A DNA stretch of 64,000 nucleotides from Bacteroidales bacterium (GTDB lineage: Bacteria > Bacteroidota > Bacteroidia > Bacteroidales > Bacteroidaceae), in NCBI GenBank assembly GCA_029218405.1, contig JAQXRG010000124.1, positions 1-64,000 of the forward strand, given 5' to 3'. A program made the position numbers and the translations under genes. Shown here in pieces: positions 49,326 through 58,843 of this stretch. Within the stretch, counting starts at the first letter, position 1. Each line of letters starts with the position of its first letter. Below the pieces are notes generated by a model. The model was not told the origin of the DNA and made no database searches. It saw nothing but the letters and a program-made list of their open reading frames with translations.

Positions 49326-50729
49326 TTAGAAGTCGGCGTTGCGCGGTGTACGCGGGAACGGAATGACGTCACGGATGTTGGCCATGCCGGTCACGAACAG
49401 CAGCAGGCGTTCGAAGCCCAGGCCGAAACCGGCGTGCGGGCAGGTGCCGTACTTGCGGGTGTCGAGGTACCACCACATGTCCTTCATCGGGATGTTCAGC
49501 TCGGTGATGCGGGCCATGAGCTTGTCGTAGCTTTCCTCACGCACGCTTCCGCCGATAATCTCGCCAATCTGCGGGAAGAGCACGTCGGTGCCCTGCACGG
49601 TCTTGCCGTCGGCGTTCTGCTTCATGTAGAAAGCCTTGATTTCTTTGGGATAGTCGGTCATGATGACCGGCTTCTGGAAATGATGCTCCACCAAGTACCG
49701 CTCGTGCTCGCTGGCCAGGTCGCAGCCCCAGTAAACAGGGAACTCGAACTTGTGGCCCTGAGCGACGGCTTCTTCCAGGATCTTGATGCCTTCGGTGTAG
49801 GGCAGCCGGACAAAGTCCGTGGCCACTACCTTCTGCAGGCGCTCGATCAGTCCTTTGTCCACCATCTTGTTGAGGAACTCCAGGTCGTCCTTGCAGTGGT
49901 CCAATGCCCACTGCACGCAGTACTTGATGAACTCTTCCTCCAGGTCCATCAGTTCCTGCAGGTCGGCGAAGGCCACTTCCGGCTCTACCATCCAGAACTC
50001 GGCCAGGTGGCGGGGAGTATTCGAGTTCTCGGCGCGGAACGTGGGGCCGAACGTATAGATGGCTCCCAGCGCGGTGGCGGCCAGCTCGCCCTCCAGCTGT
50101 CCGGAGACAGTCAGGCTGGCCTGCTTGCCGAAGAAGTCACTGTCGTAGATGATGGAGCCGTTCTCGTCCTTCTTCAGGTCGTAGAGGTTCATCGTGGTGA
50201 CCTGGAACATCTGGCCGGCTCCTTCACAGTCGGAGGCGGTGATGATCGGGGTATGGAAATAGAAGAAGCCATGCTCGTGGAAGAAGCGGTGGATGGCGAT
50301 GGCCATGTTGTGGCGGATGCGGAACACGGCCCCGAACGTGTTGGTGCGCGGGCGCAGGTGAGCGATCTCGCGCAGGAACTCCATCGTGTGTCCTTTCTTC
50401 TGCAGGGGATAGGTGTTGTCGCAAGCACCCAGTACCTCTATCTCGCGGGCCTGGATCTCGCAAGCCTGGCCGGAGCCGATGGAGGCCGCCAGCTCACCGT
50501 TCACGCTCAGGCAGGCACCCGTGGTGACCTGCTTCAACAGTTCTTCGTCAAAGTGGGCCAAATCGACTACGATTTGCACATTATTAATAGTAGAACCGTC
50601 GTTCAAGGCAATGAAACTGACCTGTTTGCTACCACGGCGGGTACGTACCCACCCTTTCACGTTGACCATTGCCCCGAAGTCGCGGCGCTGCAGGAGGTCA
50701 ACTACTTTTGTTCTACGGATAGTTTCCAT
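49326..50729 (-). CDS. asnS: Asparagine--tRNA ligase
   Basis: Class II core; [56 protein letters not shown]. Confidence 0.96.
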   Translation of the reverse strand: METIRRTKVVDLLQRRDFGAMVNVKGWVRTRRGSKQVSFIALNDGSTINNVQIVVDLAHFDEELLKQVTTGACLSVNGELAASIGSGQACEIQAREIEVLGACDNTYPLQKKGHTMEFLREIAHLRPRTNTFGAVFRIRHNMAIAIHRFFHEHGFFYFHTPIITASDCEGAGQMFQVTTMNLYDLKKDENGSIIYDSDFFGKQASLTVSGQLEGELAATALGAIYTFGPTFRAENSNTPRHLAEFWMVEPEVAFADLQELMDLEEEFIKYCVQWALDHCKDDLEFLNKMVDKGLIERLQKVVATDFVRLPYTEGIKILEEAVAQGHKFEFPVYWGCDLASEHERYLVEHHFQKPVIMTDYPKEIKAFYMKQNADGKTVQGTDVLFPQIGEIIGGSVREESYDKLMARITELNIPMKDMWWYLDTRKYGTCPHAGFGLGFERLLLFVTGMANIRDVIPFPRTPRNADF

Positions 50730-50769
50730 GAATCTTTCTGTTTTGTAGGTTATTCTCGCTTAGTGTCTC

Positions 50770-52107
50770 TTATTCGAAGGAGCCCATGCGCAGCATGTTC
50801 ACTTCCTGCTCCGTGAGGAAGCGCCAGTCGCCCCGGCGCAGGCCCTTCTTGGTCAGTCCGGCAAAGTACACGCGGTCCAGCTTGGTGACACGGTAGCCCA
50901 GTGACTCGAAGATACGGCGCACGATGCGGTTCTTCCCCGAATGAATCTCAATGCCCACCTGCGACTTGTCGGTGTCCGAGGCGTAGCTGATGGAGTCGGC
51001 GTGGATGTCGCCGTCGTCCAGCGTGATGCCGGCGGCAATCTGGTCCAGGTCCGACTTGGCTACGTTCTTGTCGCAATACACATGGTAGATTTTCTTCTTC
51101 AGGAACTTGGGGTGCGTCAGCTTCGAGGCCAGGTCTCCGTCGTTGGTCAGCAGCAGCACGCCCGTGGTGTTGCGGTCCAGACGGCCTACCGGATAGATGC
51201 GCTCCTTGCAGGCATCCTTGACGAGGTCCATCACCGTCTTGCGTTCCTGCGGGTCGTCGGAGGTGGTGACACAGTCCTTCGGCTTGTTCAGCAGCACATA
51301 GACCTTGCGCTCGATGTTCACCGGCTGGTCGTGGAACTTGATCTCGTCGGAGCGTTTCACCTTCGTGCCCAGTTCGGTCACCACTTCGCCGTTGACCGAC
51401 ACGACACCGGCGGTGATGAACTCGTCCGCCTCACGGCGTGAGCAGATGCCGGCGTTGGCCAGGAACTTGTTCAGACGGATGGGCTCGTTGGGGTCCGCCA
51501 GGATTTCCTTGTACTCCATCTGTTTCTTGTGGCTGTACTTGGCATGGGGGTTGTAGTCGGCTGTGCGCGGACGGAACCCACCTTTGTTGGCACCGTAGCC
51601 TCCGCCAGACTGTCCCGGACGGCGGTTGTTGCCGTAGGGACGCTGCTGTCCTCCCTCGCCGTTGTTGAACCGGGGACGGTAGGAGCGTTGCTCGCCGCTC
51701 TCATTGTTGTAAGAGGGACGGTTGCCGTACGGGCGCTGCGGACGCTCGCTTCCTTCGTTCCGGTAGTTCGGGTTGTACGGGCGGCGCGGGCGGTCGCTGC
51801 CGCCTTCGTTGCTGTTGAACCGGGGACGGTAGGAGCGTTGCTCGCCGTTCTCGTTGTTGTAAGAGGGACGGTTGCCGTAGGGACGCTGCGGACGTTCGCC
51901 TCCTTCGTTCCGGAAGTTCGGGTTGTACGAACGGCGCGGGCGGTCGTTGCTGTCACCGTTGCTGTTGAAGCGGGGACGGCGGTTCCCGTACGAACTGCCG
52001 CCTTCGTATTTGTTGTATCTGTTCGCTCCTTCTCTGTTGTACGATTTGTAACCTTCGCGGCCAGACTGGCTGTATTCGCCATCAAGTCTGTTTTCGTTTT
52101 CTGCCAT
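50770..52107 (-). CDS. RluB/RsuA-type rRNA pseudouridine synthase with repetitive Arg/Asn/Tyr-rich N-terminal domain
   Basis: S4 domain (IRLNKFLANAGICSRREADEFI), PVGRLDRNTTGVLLLTNDGDLASKLTHPKF; N-terminal GERPQRPYGNRPSYNN repeats. Confidence 0.9.
   Translation of the reverse strand: MAENENRLDGEYSQSGREGYKSYNREGANRYNKYEGGSSYGNRRPRFNSNGDSNDRPRRSYNPNFRNEGGERPQRPYGNRPSYNNENGEQRSYRPRFNSNEGGSDRPRRPYNPNYRNEGSERPQRPYGNRPSYNNESGEQRSYRPRFNNGEGGQQRPYGNNRRPGQSGGGYGANKGGFRPRTADYNPHAKYSHKKQMEYKEILADPNEPIRLNKFLANAGICSRREADEFITAGVVSVNGEVVTELGTKVKRSDEIKFHDQPVNIERKVYVLLNKPKDCVTTSDDPQERKTVMDLVKDACKERIYPVGRLDRNTTGVLLLTNDGDLASKLTHPKFLKKKIYHVYCDKNVAKSDLDQIAAGITLDDGDIHADSISYASDTDKSQVGIEIHSGKNRIVRRIFESLGYRVTKLDRVYFAGLTKKGLRRGDWRFLTEQEVNMLRMGSFE
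51671..52000 (-). repeat. 150-bp (50-aa) in-frame tandem repeat within the pseudouridine synthase gene
   Basis: cggggacgg anchors at 51671, 51821 and 51971; protein repeat RPRFNSN..RPRRPYNPNYRNEGSERPQRPYGNRPSYNNE.GEQRSY. Confidence 0.85.
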
Positions 52108-52177
52108 AATTCTGTTCAGTTTTTATAAGATTAATAATACCCCTCGCGGGCAATTTATATAATGTACTAAGTTGGTT

Positions 52178-53527
52178 TTATACACCGGTATAGTTGTGCG
52201 GAGTGATGGCACGCAGTTCCTCCTTCACCGCTTCGCTGACATTCAGGGTCTCAATGAACTCCTTGATGGAGGCTTCGTTGATGGCCTGGTTGGTGCGGGT
52301 CAGCGCCTTCAGCGCCTCGTACGGATGCGGGTAAGCCTCGCGGCGCAGGATGGTCTGCACGGCCTCTGCCACCACGCTCCAGCAGTTGTCCAGGTCGGCG
52401 GCGATCTTCGGTTCGTTCAGGAGCAGCTTGCCCAGTCCTTTCAGCGAGCTTTGGATGGCGATGACCGTATGGCCGAACGGCACGCCGATGTTGCGGAGCA
52501 CGGTCGAGTCGGTCAGGTCGCGCTGCAGTCGTGATACGGGCAGCTTACCCGACAGGTGTTCCAGTATGGCGTTGGCCATGCCGAGGTTGCCTTCGGCGTT
52601 CTCGAAGTCGATGGGGTTCACCTTGTGGGGCATGGCACTGGAGCCGACCTCGCCCGCCTTGATCTTCTGCTTGAAGTACTCCATGGAGATGTACTGCCAG
52701 AAGTCGCGGTTCATGTCAATCATGATGGTGTTGATGCGCTTCATGGCGTCGAAGATGGCGCCCAGGTTGTCGTAGTTGGAAATCTGGGTAGTGTATTCCT
52801 CCCGCTCCAGTCCCAGCTTCTCGGCCACGAAACAGTTGCCGAACGCCTTCCAGTCGTAGGCCGGATACGCCACATGATGGGCGTTGTAGTTGCCCGTAGC
52901 TCCGCCGAACTTGGCGGTGATGGGGCAGGCCTTCAGCAGGGCTAACTGCCGGTTCAGGCGGTAGGCGAACACCTGGATTTCCTTGCCCAGCCGGGTGGGG
53001 GAAGCCGGCTGTCCGTGGGTCTTGGCCAGCATGGGGATGTCCTTCCATTCCTCCGCATACGCCGTCAGCTGGTCGATGAGCCGCTGCAGCTGCGGGTAAT
53101 AGACCTCCTCCAGCGCGTCCTTGATGGACAAGGGGACGGAAGTGTTGTTGATGTCCTGCGAGGTCAGGCCGAAGTGGATGAACTCCTTGTAGGCGTCCAG
53201 GCCGCCCATTCGGTCAAACTGTTCCTTGATGAAATACTCCACGGCCTTCACGTCGTGGTTGGTCACGCTCTCAATTTCCTTGATGCGTGCGGCGTCCGCT
53301 TCGGAGAAGTTGCGGTAGATGTCGCGCAACGGCTCGAAGAGTTGATGGTCGAAGGCCGCCAGCTGAGGCAGGGGCAGTTCGCACAGGGTAATGAAATATT
53401 CAATTTCCACTCGCACCCGATATTTCATCAGGGCATATTCGGAGAAGTAAGCCGCCAAAGCTCCCGCTTTGCTTCTGTACCGGCCGTCGATGGGGGATAC
53501 GGCCGTCAGTAAATCAAGCTCCATCAT
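52178..53527 (-). CDS. purB: Adenylosuccinate lyase
   Basis: SPIDGRYRSKAGALAAYFSEYALMKYRVRVE, GEVGSSAMPHKVNPIDFENAEGNL. Confidence 0.95.
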   Translation of the reverse strand: MMELDLLTAVSPIDGRYRSKAGALAAYFSEYALMKYRVRVEIEYFITLCELPLPQLAAFDHQLFEPLRDIYRNFSEADAARIKEIESVTNHDVKAVEYFIKEQFDRMGGLDAYKEFIHFGLTSQDINNTSVPLSIKDALEEVYYPQLQRLIDQLTAYAEEWKDIPMLAKTHGQPASPTRLGKEIQVFAYRLNRQLALLKACPITAKFGGATGNYNAHHVAYPAYDWKAFGNCFVAEKLGLEREEYTTQISNYDNLGAIFDAMKRINTIMIDMNRDFWQYISMEYFKQKIKAGEVGSSAMPHKVNPIDFENAEGNLGMANAILEHLSGKLPVSRLQRDLTDSTVLRNIGVPFGHTVIAIQSSLKGLGKLLLNEPKIAADLDNCWSVVAEAVQTILRREAYPHPYEALKALTRTNQAINEASIKEFIETLNVSEAVKEELRAITPHNYTGV

Positions 53528-53709
53528 GTTGTTGATTCCTTATTTTTAAAATGTAAATGATATCATTTGTTTCAGGCCGCAAAATTAATGCTTTTTTCGT
53601 TGCCAACGGGTCTATTACAGAAAAGATTAGTATTTATTTTCGTTAAATCCGCTTGCGGTGTCCTTCCCTTGCGCTAACTTTGCGGCGTAAATCATAAGAA
53701 CCTACTGAC

Positions 53710-53886
53710 ATGGAATTACCCAATGACCCGATGATGCTTTTCAGCGTCATCAACATGAAACTGCGTGACTGCTATCCTTCCCTCGATGCCCTGTGCGATG
53801 ACCTGGGCGTCAGCCGCCAAGACATCGAAAGCCGGCTGCAGGCAGCCGGCTTCGAGTACAATCCCGAACAGAACAAGTTCTGGTGA
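53710..53886 (+). CDS. Small DUF4250 domain protein (58 aa), absent from the supplied ORF track
   Basis: ATG 53710 to TGA 53886: MELPNDPMMLFSVINMKLRDCYPSLDALCDDLGVSRQDIESRLQAAGFEYNPEQNKFW. Confidence 0.8.
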   Translation: MELPNDPMMLFSVINMKLRDCYPSLDALCDDLGVSRQDIESRLQAAGFEYNPEQNKFW

Positions 53887-53903
53887 GCCTGTCCGCACGG
53901 GCC

Positions 53904-54989
53904 TTATTCTTCCCGGACAAAGTAGTCGTAGTGCACTAAGGGGCGTTGTCCGTGCTGGCCCATCTGCCGACGGGCCTCTTCGGACGAGCACGCCACACGG
54001 CCCACTCCCATGCGACGTCCCTGCTCGTCCACTACCCGTACGATGTCATCCTTCTCGAATTCACCTTCGACACGGGTCACGCCCACCGGCAGCAGGCTGG
54101 CGGCTTTCCGGCTCCGCAGGATATCCGCCGCTTCCGCGTTCAGGTGCAGCTCGCCCTTGGCGAACCCCTCGCTGTGCGCAATCCACTTCTTCACGCTCGA
54201 CACCTCCTGAGGCCGGGGGACGAAGCGGGTGCAGACGGTCTCGTCGGGACGCTCCAGCAGGTCGGTCAGGATGTTCTCCCGCTTGCCGTTGGCGATGATG
54301 ACGGCGATGCCCTCGTCGGCCACCTTGCGGGCAATGGTGGTCTTGGTCAGCATGCCGCCCCGGCCGAAGCCCGACTTCTCCGTCTGGATATAGTCCGTCA
54401 GGTCCTTGCCGGGCTCCACCTGCCGTATCACTTCCGCACCGGGGTCGGAGGGAGAGCCGTTGTAGATGCCGTCGATGTTGCTCAGGATAATCAGCGCCTG
54501 CATGTCCATCATCGAGGCCACCAGGCCGGACAGCTCGTCGTTGTCGGTAAACATCAGCTCCGTGACAGACACGGTATCGTTCTCGTTGACGATGGGAATC
54601 ACCCCGTTGTCCAGCATCACCCGCATGCAGTTGCGCTGGGTGAGGTAATGCCGTCGGGTGCCGAAGCTTTCCTTGGTGGCCAGCACCTGCCCCACCGTAA
54701 TCCCGTGCTCGCGGAACAGCTCGTAGTAGCGGTTGATGAGCTTGGCCTGTCCGATGGCCGAGTACAACTGCCGCTGGTCCACGCTGTCCAGCTTGCGCGA
54801 CACCTTTATCTCGCTGCGTCCCGACGCTACCGCGCCCGAGGACACCAGCACCACTTCCACGCCTGCCTTGTGCAGCTCGGCCAGCTGGTCAACCAATGCC
54901 GATACCCGGGTCACGTCCAGTGTCCCGTCCTTGCGGGTCAGCACGTTGCTGCCCACCTTCACCGCTATTCGTGTGTATTGATAGTCCAT
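53904..54989 (-). CDS. proB: Glutamate 5-kinase
   Basis: RIAVKVGSNVLT, VLVSSGAVASG, FGRGGMLTKTTIARKVADEGI, C-terminal PUA domain. Confidence 0.95.
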   Translation of the reverse strand: MDYQYTRIAVKVGSNVLTRKDGTLDVTRVSALVDQLAELHKAGVEVVLVSSGAVASGRSEIKVSRKLDSVDQRQLYSAIGQAKLINRYYELFREHGITVGQVLATKESFGTRRHYLTQRNCMRVMLDNGVIPIVNENDTVSVTELMFTDNDELSGLVASMMDMQALIILSNIDGIYNGSPSDPGAEVIRQVEPGKDLTDYIQTEKSGFGRGGMLTKTTIARKVADEGIAVIIANGKRENILTDLLERPDETVCTRFVPRPQEVSSVKKWIAHSEGFAKGELHLNAEAADILRSRKAASLLPVGVTRVEGEFEKDDIVRVVDEQGRRMGVGRVACSSEEARRQMGQHGQRPLVHYDYFVREE

Positions 54990-55056
54990 GGTTATTGTTG
55001 TTGGTTCATTCGGCCGCAAAAGTACTGCTTTTTTTCCATATATCCCCATGATGGGC

Positions 55057-57168
55057 TTAGCGGATGCTGATGGCCACTCCGCCGCTGGGCGCCAGGCGTT
55101 GCCGGAGCACGGTCTTTGCCGTCACCTTCTTCCGGGTGATGACGTACGCCTTGGGGTTGGTCTGCCAGTGCGCGTCCTTCGCGTCGGCATAGAGGGTCGC
55201 CTCGAAGGTGCGTCCGGCCGGCAGGAAGCTGAGGTCGATGACCGCCGTGCGGGCGTTCTCGTCGGTGATGCCGCCCACATACCATTCTTCCTTCCCTTTG
55301 GCCTTGCGGGCGATGGTGATGTAGTCACCGGGTTCCGCTTCCAGCACCTTCGTGTCGTCCCAGTCCACCGCCACGTCCTTGATGAACTGGAAGGCATCGG
55401 GGTAGCGCTCGTAGTTGGGATAGAGGTCCGCCGCCATCTGCAGGGGACTGTACATCGTGACGTAGAGGGCCAGCTGCTTCGCCAGCGTGGTGCTGAGCCG
55501 GGCCGGGTTGGAACCATAGACGGAGAGGTCGCCCTCGAAGATGCCGGGCGTATAGTCCATCGGTCCTCCCATCAGGCGGGTAAAGGGCAGGATGGTGGTG
55601 TGGTCGGGCCGGTTGCCGTTGAACGACTCGAACTCCGTGCCGCGGGCCGACTCCTGGGCAATCCAGTTGGGATAAGTGCGGCAGAGCCCTGTGGGACGTA
55701 CCGCCTCGTGCGAGTTGACCATGATGCGGTGGCGCGCCGCCTCTTTCGCCACATGGAGATAGTGGTTCACCATCCACTGTCCGTCGTGGTGCTCGCTGCG
55801 CGGGATGAGCGGACCCACATAACCGGTCTTCACCGCGTCGTAGCCGTGGGCGTTCATGAAGCGGAAGGCATCCGCCAGCTGCCGCTCGTAGTCAAGGGCG
55901 GACGAGGTGGTCTCGTGGTGCATGATAATCTTCACCCCTTTCGCCTTGGCGTAGCGGTGCAGCTCCTCGACATCAAAGTCGGGATAGGCGCGGGTGAAGC
56001 TGTAGATGCGTTCTTTGGCGTAGGCCCAGTTGTCTTCCCATCCTTCGTTCCATCCTTCCACCAGTACGGCGTCGAAGCCGTGCCGGGCGGCGAAGTCGAT
56101 GTATTCTTTCACGTGGGCCGTGTTCGCGCCGTGGTGCCCGTTGGGCGGCAGCTGGCTGTAGTCAGTCTCGCCGATGCGGATGTCCTGCGTGTCGGTGTAG
56201 GCCCAGGTGGAGCCGCCGCCGGTGAAGTATTCCCACCATACGCCCACGTACTTGGTGGGATGAATCCACGAAGTGTCCTCCAGAGCGCAAGGCTCGTTCA
56301 GGTTGAGGATGAGGGAGGAGGCCAGCAGGTCGCGCGCGTCGTCACTGACGATGAGGGTGCGCCAGGGCGATACGCTGCCGGTCTGCAGGTAGCCCTTCAC
56401 ACCGTTCTTGTCGGGCGTGAGGTGGGTGCTCAGCACAAACCGGCGGTCGTCTAAGTTGAGGTGCATGGCGGGATAGTCCACCAGTGCCGCCTCGTGCAGG
56501 CTGATGTAGAGTCCCTCGGCCGTCTTCAGCAGCAGCGGCGTCTGTACGGCGAGGGTGGGAGAGGGCGACTTGCAAGCCAGCCCTTCCTCGCGCACGGCAG
56601 GCATCCGTTCCGCCACTTCCGACAGGCGGGAGGTGGTGGTGGGGAATTCGTTGGTGTCATAGTCGGCGGGCAGCCAGAAGGCGGTATGGTCGCCGGTCAG
56701 CCGGAACTCGGTCAGCTCTTCGGCCAGATTGAAGTGGCGCAGATGAGGCTGGGTGGGAAACTCGTAGCGGAATCCCAGTCCGTCGTCGAAGAGGCGGAAC
56801 CGGAGGTGGAGGCGGCGTTGGCTTTTCTCCTGCTCCAGCTCTACGGACAGCTCGTTGTGGTGGTCGCGGATGCGGCTGTACTGTCCCCATACGGGGGTCC
56901 ATTCGGTGTCGGAAGTACGCTCCGTGTGGGACAGGATGCGGAACCCACTGCTGTAGTCGATGTTGGGGAGGATGCGGAAGCCCATGCGGCTTTCTTCCAC
57001 CACCGCCTGTCCTTTATAGAATAAGGAATAGGCGGGCGTGCGGTCTTCCGTCAGGCGGAACCGCAGTTCGAACTGTCCGTTGGGGGAACGGAGGGTTTGG
57101 GCGACGGTCGGCAATGCCGTCAGCAGCCCTACGAGGAGGGCGAGTAAGGGTCTGTTCAAGTGTCTCAT
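55057..57168 (-). CDS. Glycoside hydrolase family 97 (SusB-like alpha-glucosidase/galactosidase)
   Basis: Signal peptide, LRSPNGQFELRFRL, YVGVWWEYFTGGGSTW, MVNSHEAVRPTGLCRTYPNWIAQESARGTEF. Confidence 0.93.
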   Translation of the reverse strand: MRHLNRPLLALLVGLLTALPTVAQTLRSPNGQFELRFRLTEDRTPAYSLFYKGQAVVEESRMGFRILPNIDYSSGFRILSHTERTSDTEWTPVWGQYSRIRDHHNELSVELEQEKSQRRLHLRFRLFDDGLGFRYEFPTQPHLRHFNLAEELTEFRLTGDHTAFWLPADYDTNEFPTTTSRLSEVAERMPAVREEGLACKSPSPTLAVQTPLLLKTAEGLYISLHEAALVDYPAMHLNLDDRRFVLSTHLTPDKNGVKGYLQTGSVSPWRTLIVSDDARDLLASSLILNLNEPCALEDTSWIHPTKYVGVWWEYFTGGGSTWAYTDTQDIRIGETDYSQLPPNGHHGANTAHVKEYIDFAARHGFDAVLVEGWNEGWEDNWAYAKERIYSFTRAYPDFDVEELHRYAKAKGVKIIMHHETTSSALDYERQLADAFRFMNAHGYDAVKTGYVGPLIPRSEHHDGQWMVNHYLHVAKEAARHRIMVNSHEAVRPTGLCRTYPNWIAQESARGTEFESFNGNRPDHTTILPFTRLMGGPMDYTPGIFEGDLSVYGSNPARLSTTLAKQLALYVTMYSPLQMAADLYPNYERYPDAFQFIKDVAVDWDDTKVLEAEPGDYITIARKAKGKEEWYVGGITDENARTAVIDLSFLPAGRTFEATLYADAKDAHWQTNPKAYVITRKKVTAKTVLRQRLAPSGGVAISIR

Positions 57169-57275
57169 AGTTTCGTAAAATGCTTGGTAGGCAAAAGTAG
57201 TGTTTTTTTCTCCAAGATGCAAGCGAAAAAACGAGGAAGAAGATTTTGTTTTACAAAAAACGAGGGTCGCACCCT

Positions 57276-57505
57276 TACGACTGCGTTCGTTACCTCCTCA
57301 CGACTTCGTTGGTGGCCCTCTGACGAACGCGTTCGTGACAACCTCACGAACGCAGTCGTCAGACCGTCACGACTGCGGTTGTTACGGTACAAGAATGCCT
57401 GTCGTGACCTTGCAAGAATGCCTGTCGTTAGGAGGTAAGAATGCCTGTTATAAGGAGGTCACAATGGGCAGTCTCGTCCCCTCGAAACAGGCATGTTGCT
57501 ACTCC
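57276..57505. repeat. 23-bp-period tandem array B (8 clear units plus 2 decayed), homologous to array A in inverted orientation
   Basis: Units at 57276, 57299, 57322, 57345, 57368, 57391, 57414, 57437, 57460, 57483; e.g. cacgaacgcagtcgtcagaccgt, cacgactgcggttgttacggtac, aagaatgcctgtcgttaggaggt. Confidence 0.88.
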
Positions 57506-57526
57506 CTATACCCGTGTTTTTGGTGA

Positions 57527-57617
57527 TTTTGCTGTCACCTACACCTTTTTTCTTTTATTCGATTGGTACATAACAAGATAGGTAGGTAGCAGAAGGGTGA
57601 CAGAGGTGACAGCAAAA
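57527..57617. repeat. 14-bp perfect inverted repeat flanking a T-rich loop beside array B
   Basis: ttttgctgtcacct (57527-57540) / aggtgacagcaaaa (57604-57617). Confidence 0.8.
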
Positions 57618-58003
57618 GTATGAAATATACATTATTTAACTAAAAAAATAGCCAAAAAACTTCTAATTCGTCAGAGTTTCATGTCACGCTTTGGAACCTG
57701 AATTATGAACGGTTCCAAAAAGAGTTCACCAAAGAGGGAAACGAGTTCCTAAAACCACAAAGGAAAAAGCTATGAGACAGAGACACCGTTCACGGTTATC
57801 GTTGTGAATCTGTCACCAGTGTATATGCGAAGTCTTTCATCTGAATCTCATATATTTCCTGCTTCAGCATCCATTCTCTGACGCTCTCACTTTCCGTATG
57901 GATGTGTACATCGTAAAAGCGAGGGAGAGCACGCCGCTCTCGCCTCGCTTGTCCGGACAGGCCCTCTTTTCGGAATGCTGTCACAGGCCGGTTAGATAAG
58001 AGA

Positions 58004-58816
58004 TTAAAATTGGAATACCTGTGCGCCTATCTGGAAGAAGGCTCTGTCCATCACCGGATTGAATACAGCGGTTGCAAAGACGGGAAGTGAATAATCGTGC
58101 GTGAGTCGCAACCGGCGTTCGGCACGAAGTTCGAGGTGTATCAATCCGGGTTTGTCACTATAGAACGTACTCCGGTCGCCTGCTTTGCTGGCCAGTGTAA
58201 AGGCACCGCCTGCGGAGGCATCGAACCGCCAGTCGGCATCTTGGTACAAGGTGTATCCGGCCATCAGGTAGCAGGAGTAGCGGTTGGCACTATTGTCGCT
58301 CCAGCGGTCGCGTCCGAAGAGGATGGTTGACCAGCTCAGTGTCAGCGGAAAGCGTGGGGCGGATTCGGCGAACCGATAGGTAAGGATGCAATCCAAGAAG
58401 CGTCCGGTGGTGCGGGCGGAGTAGTTGAAGAACTGGTGATTGTTGTAGTCGGCTCCGGGTGAGAAATTGTAGGTGTCCCAGAGGGCCAGCTGCCAGCCAC
58501 CAGCCTTGAACTCACCGAAGAAGTTGAACTCTTTGTACTGGCCCGAGCTGTTGGTGCCGTTCCAGAAACCGAGTCGTACGTGGTCGTTTTGGTCGTGAAC
58601 GGCCAGGCTGGTACACATCACCAGACCGTCGCTCACCTCAATGCCTCGCCACAGGTGGTTATTGGCGACTTGAAGGCTGAAGTCCACATGGCGGCGTACG
58701 GAGGACAGCTCCTGCGCCTTGGCGGTAGCATGAAAGCCAGCTACCGCCAAGGCAACAGTAACAACCTTAAATAAAAACCTACCTATGTGTTCTGCATAAC
58801 TATGATTGATTGTCAT
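58004..58816 (-). CDS. Outer-membrane beta-barrel/porin-like protein
   Basis: Signal peptide ending ATAKAQ; alternating beta strands, C-terminal ...RAFFQIGAQVFQF. Confidence 0.65.
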   Translation of the reverse strand: MTINHSYAEHIGRFLFKVVTVALAVAGFHATAKAQELSSVRRHVDFSLQVANNHLWRGIEVSDGLVMCTSLAVHDQNDHVRLGFWNGTNSSGQYKEFNFFGEFKAGGWQLALWDTYNFSPGADYNNHQFFNYSARTTGRFLDCILTYRFAESAPRFPLTLSWSTILFGRDRWSDNSANRYSCYLMAGYTLYQDADWRFDASAGGAFTLASKAGDRSTFYSDKPGLIHLELRAERRLRLTHDYSLPVFATAVFNPVMDRAFFQIGAQVFQF

Positions 58817-58843
58817 TCTGATTATCGTTTATGGGTTTGTCGG

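Noticed and set aside
54988-56454. 488-aa plus-strand ORF
   Set aside because: Antisense to the GH97 gene; His/Val/Gly-rich shadow translation
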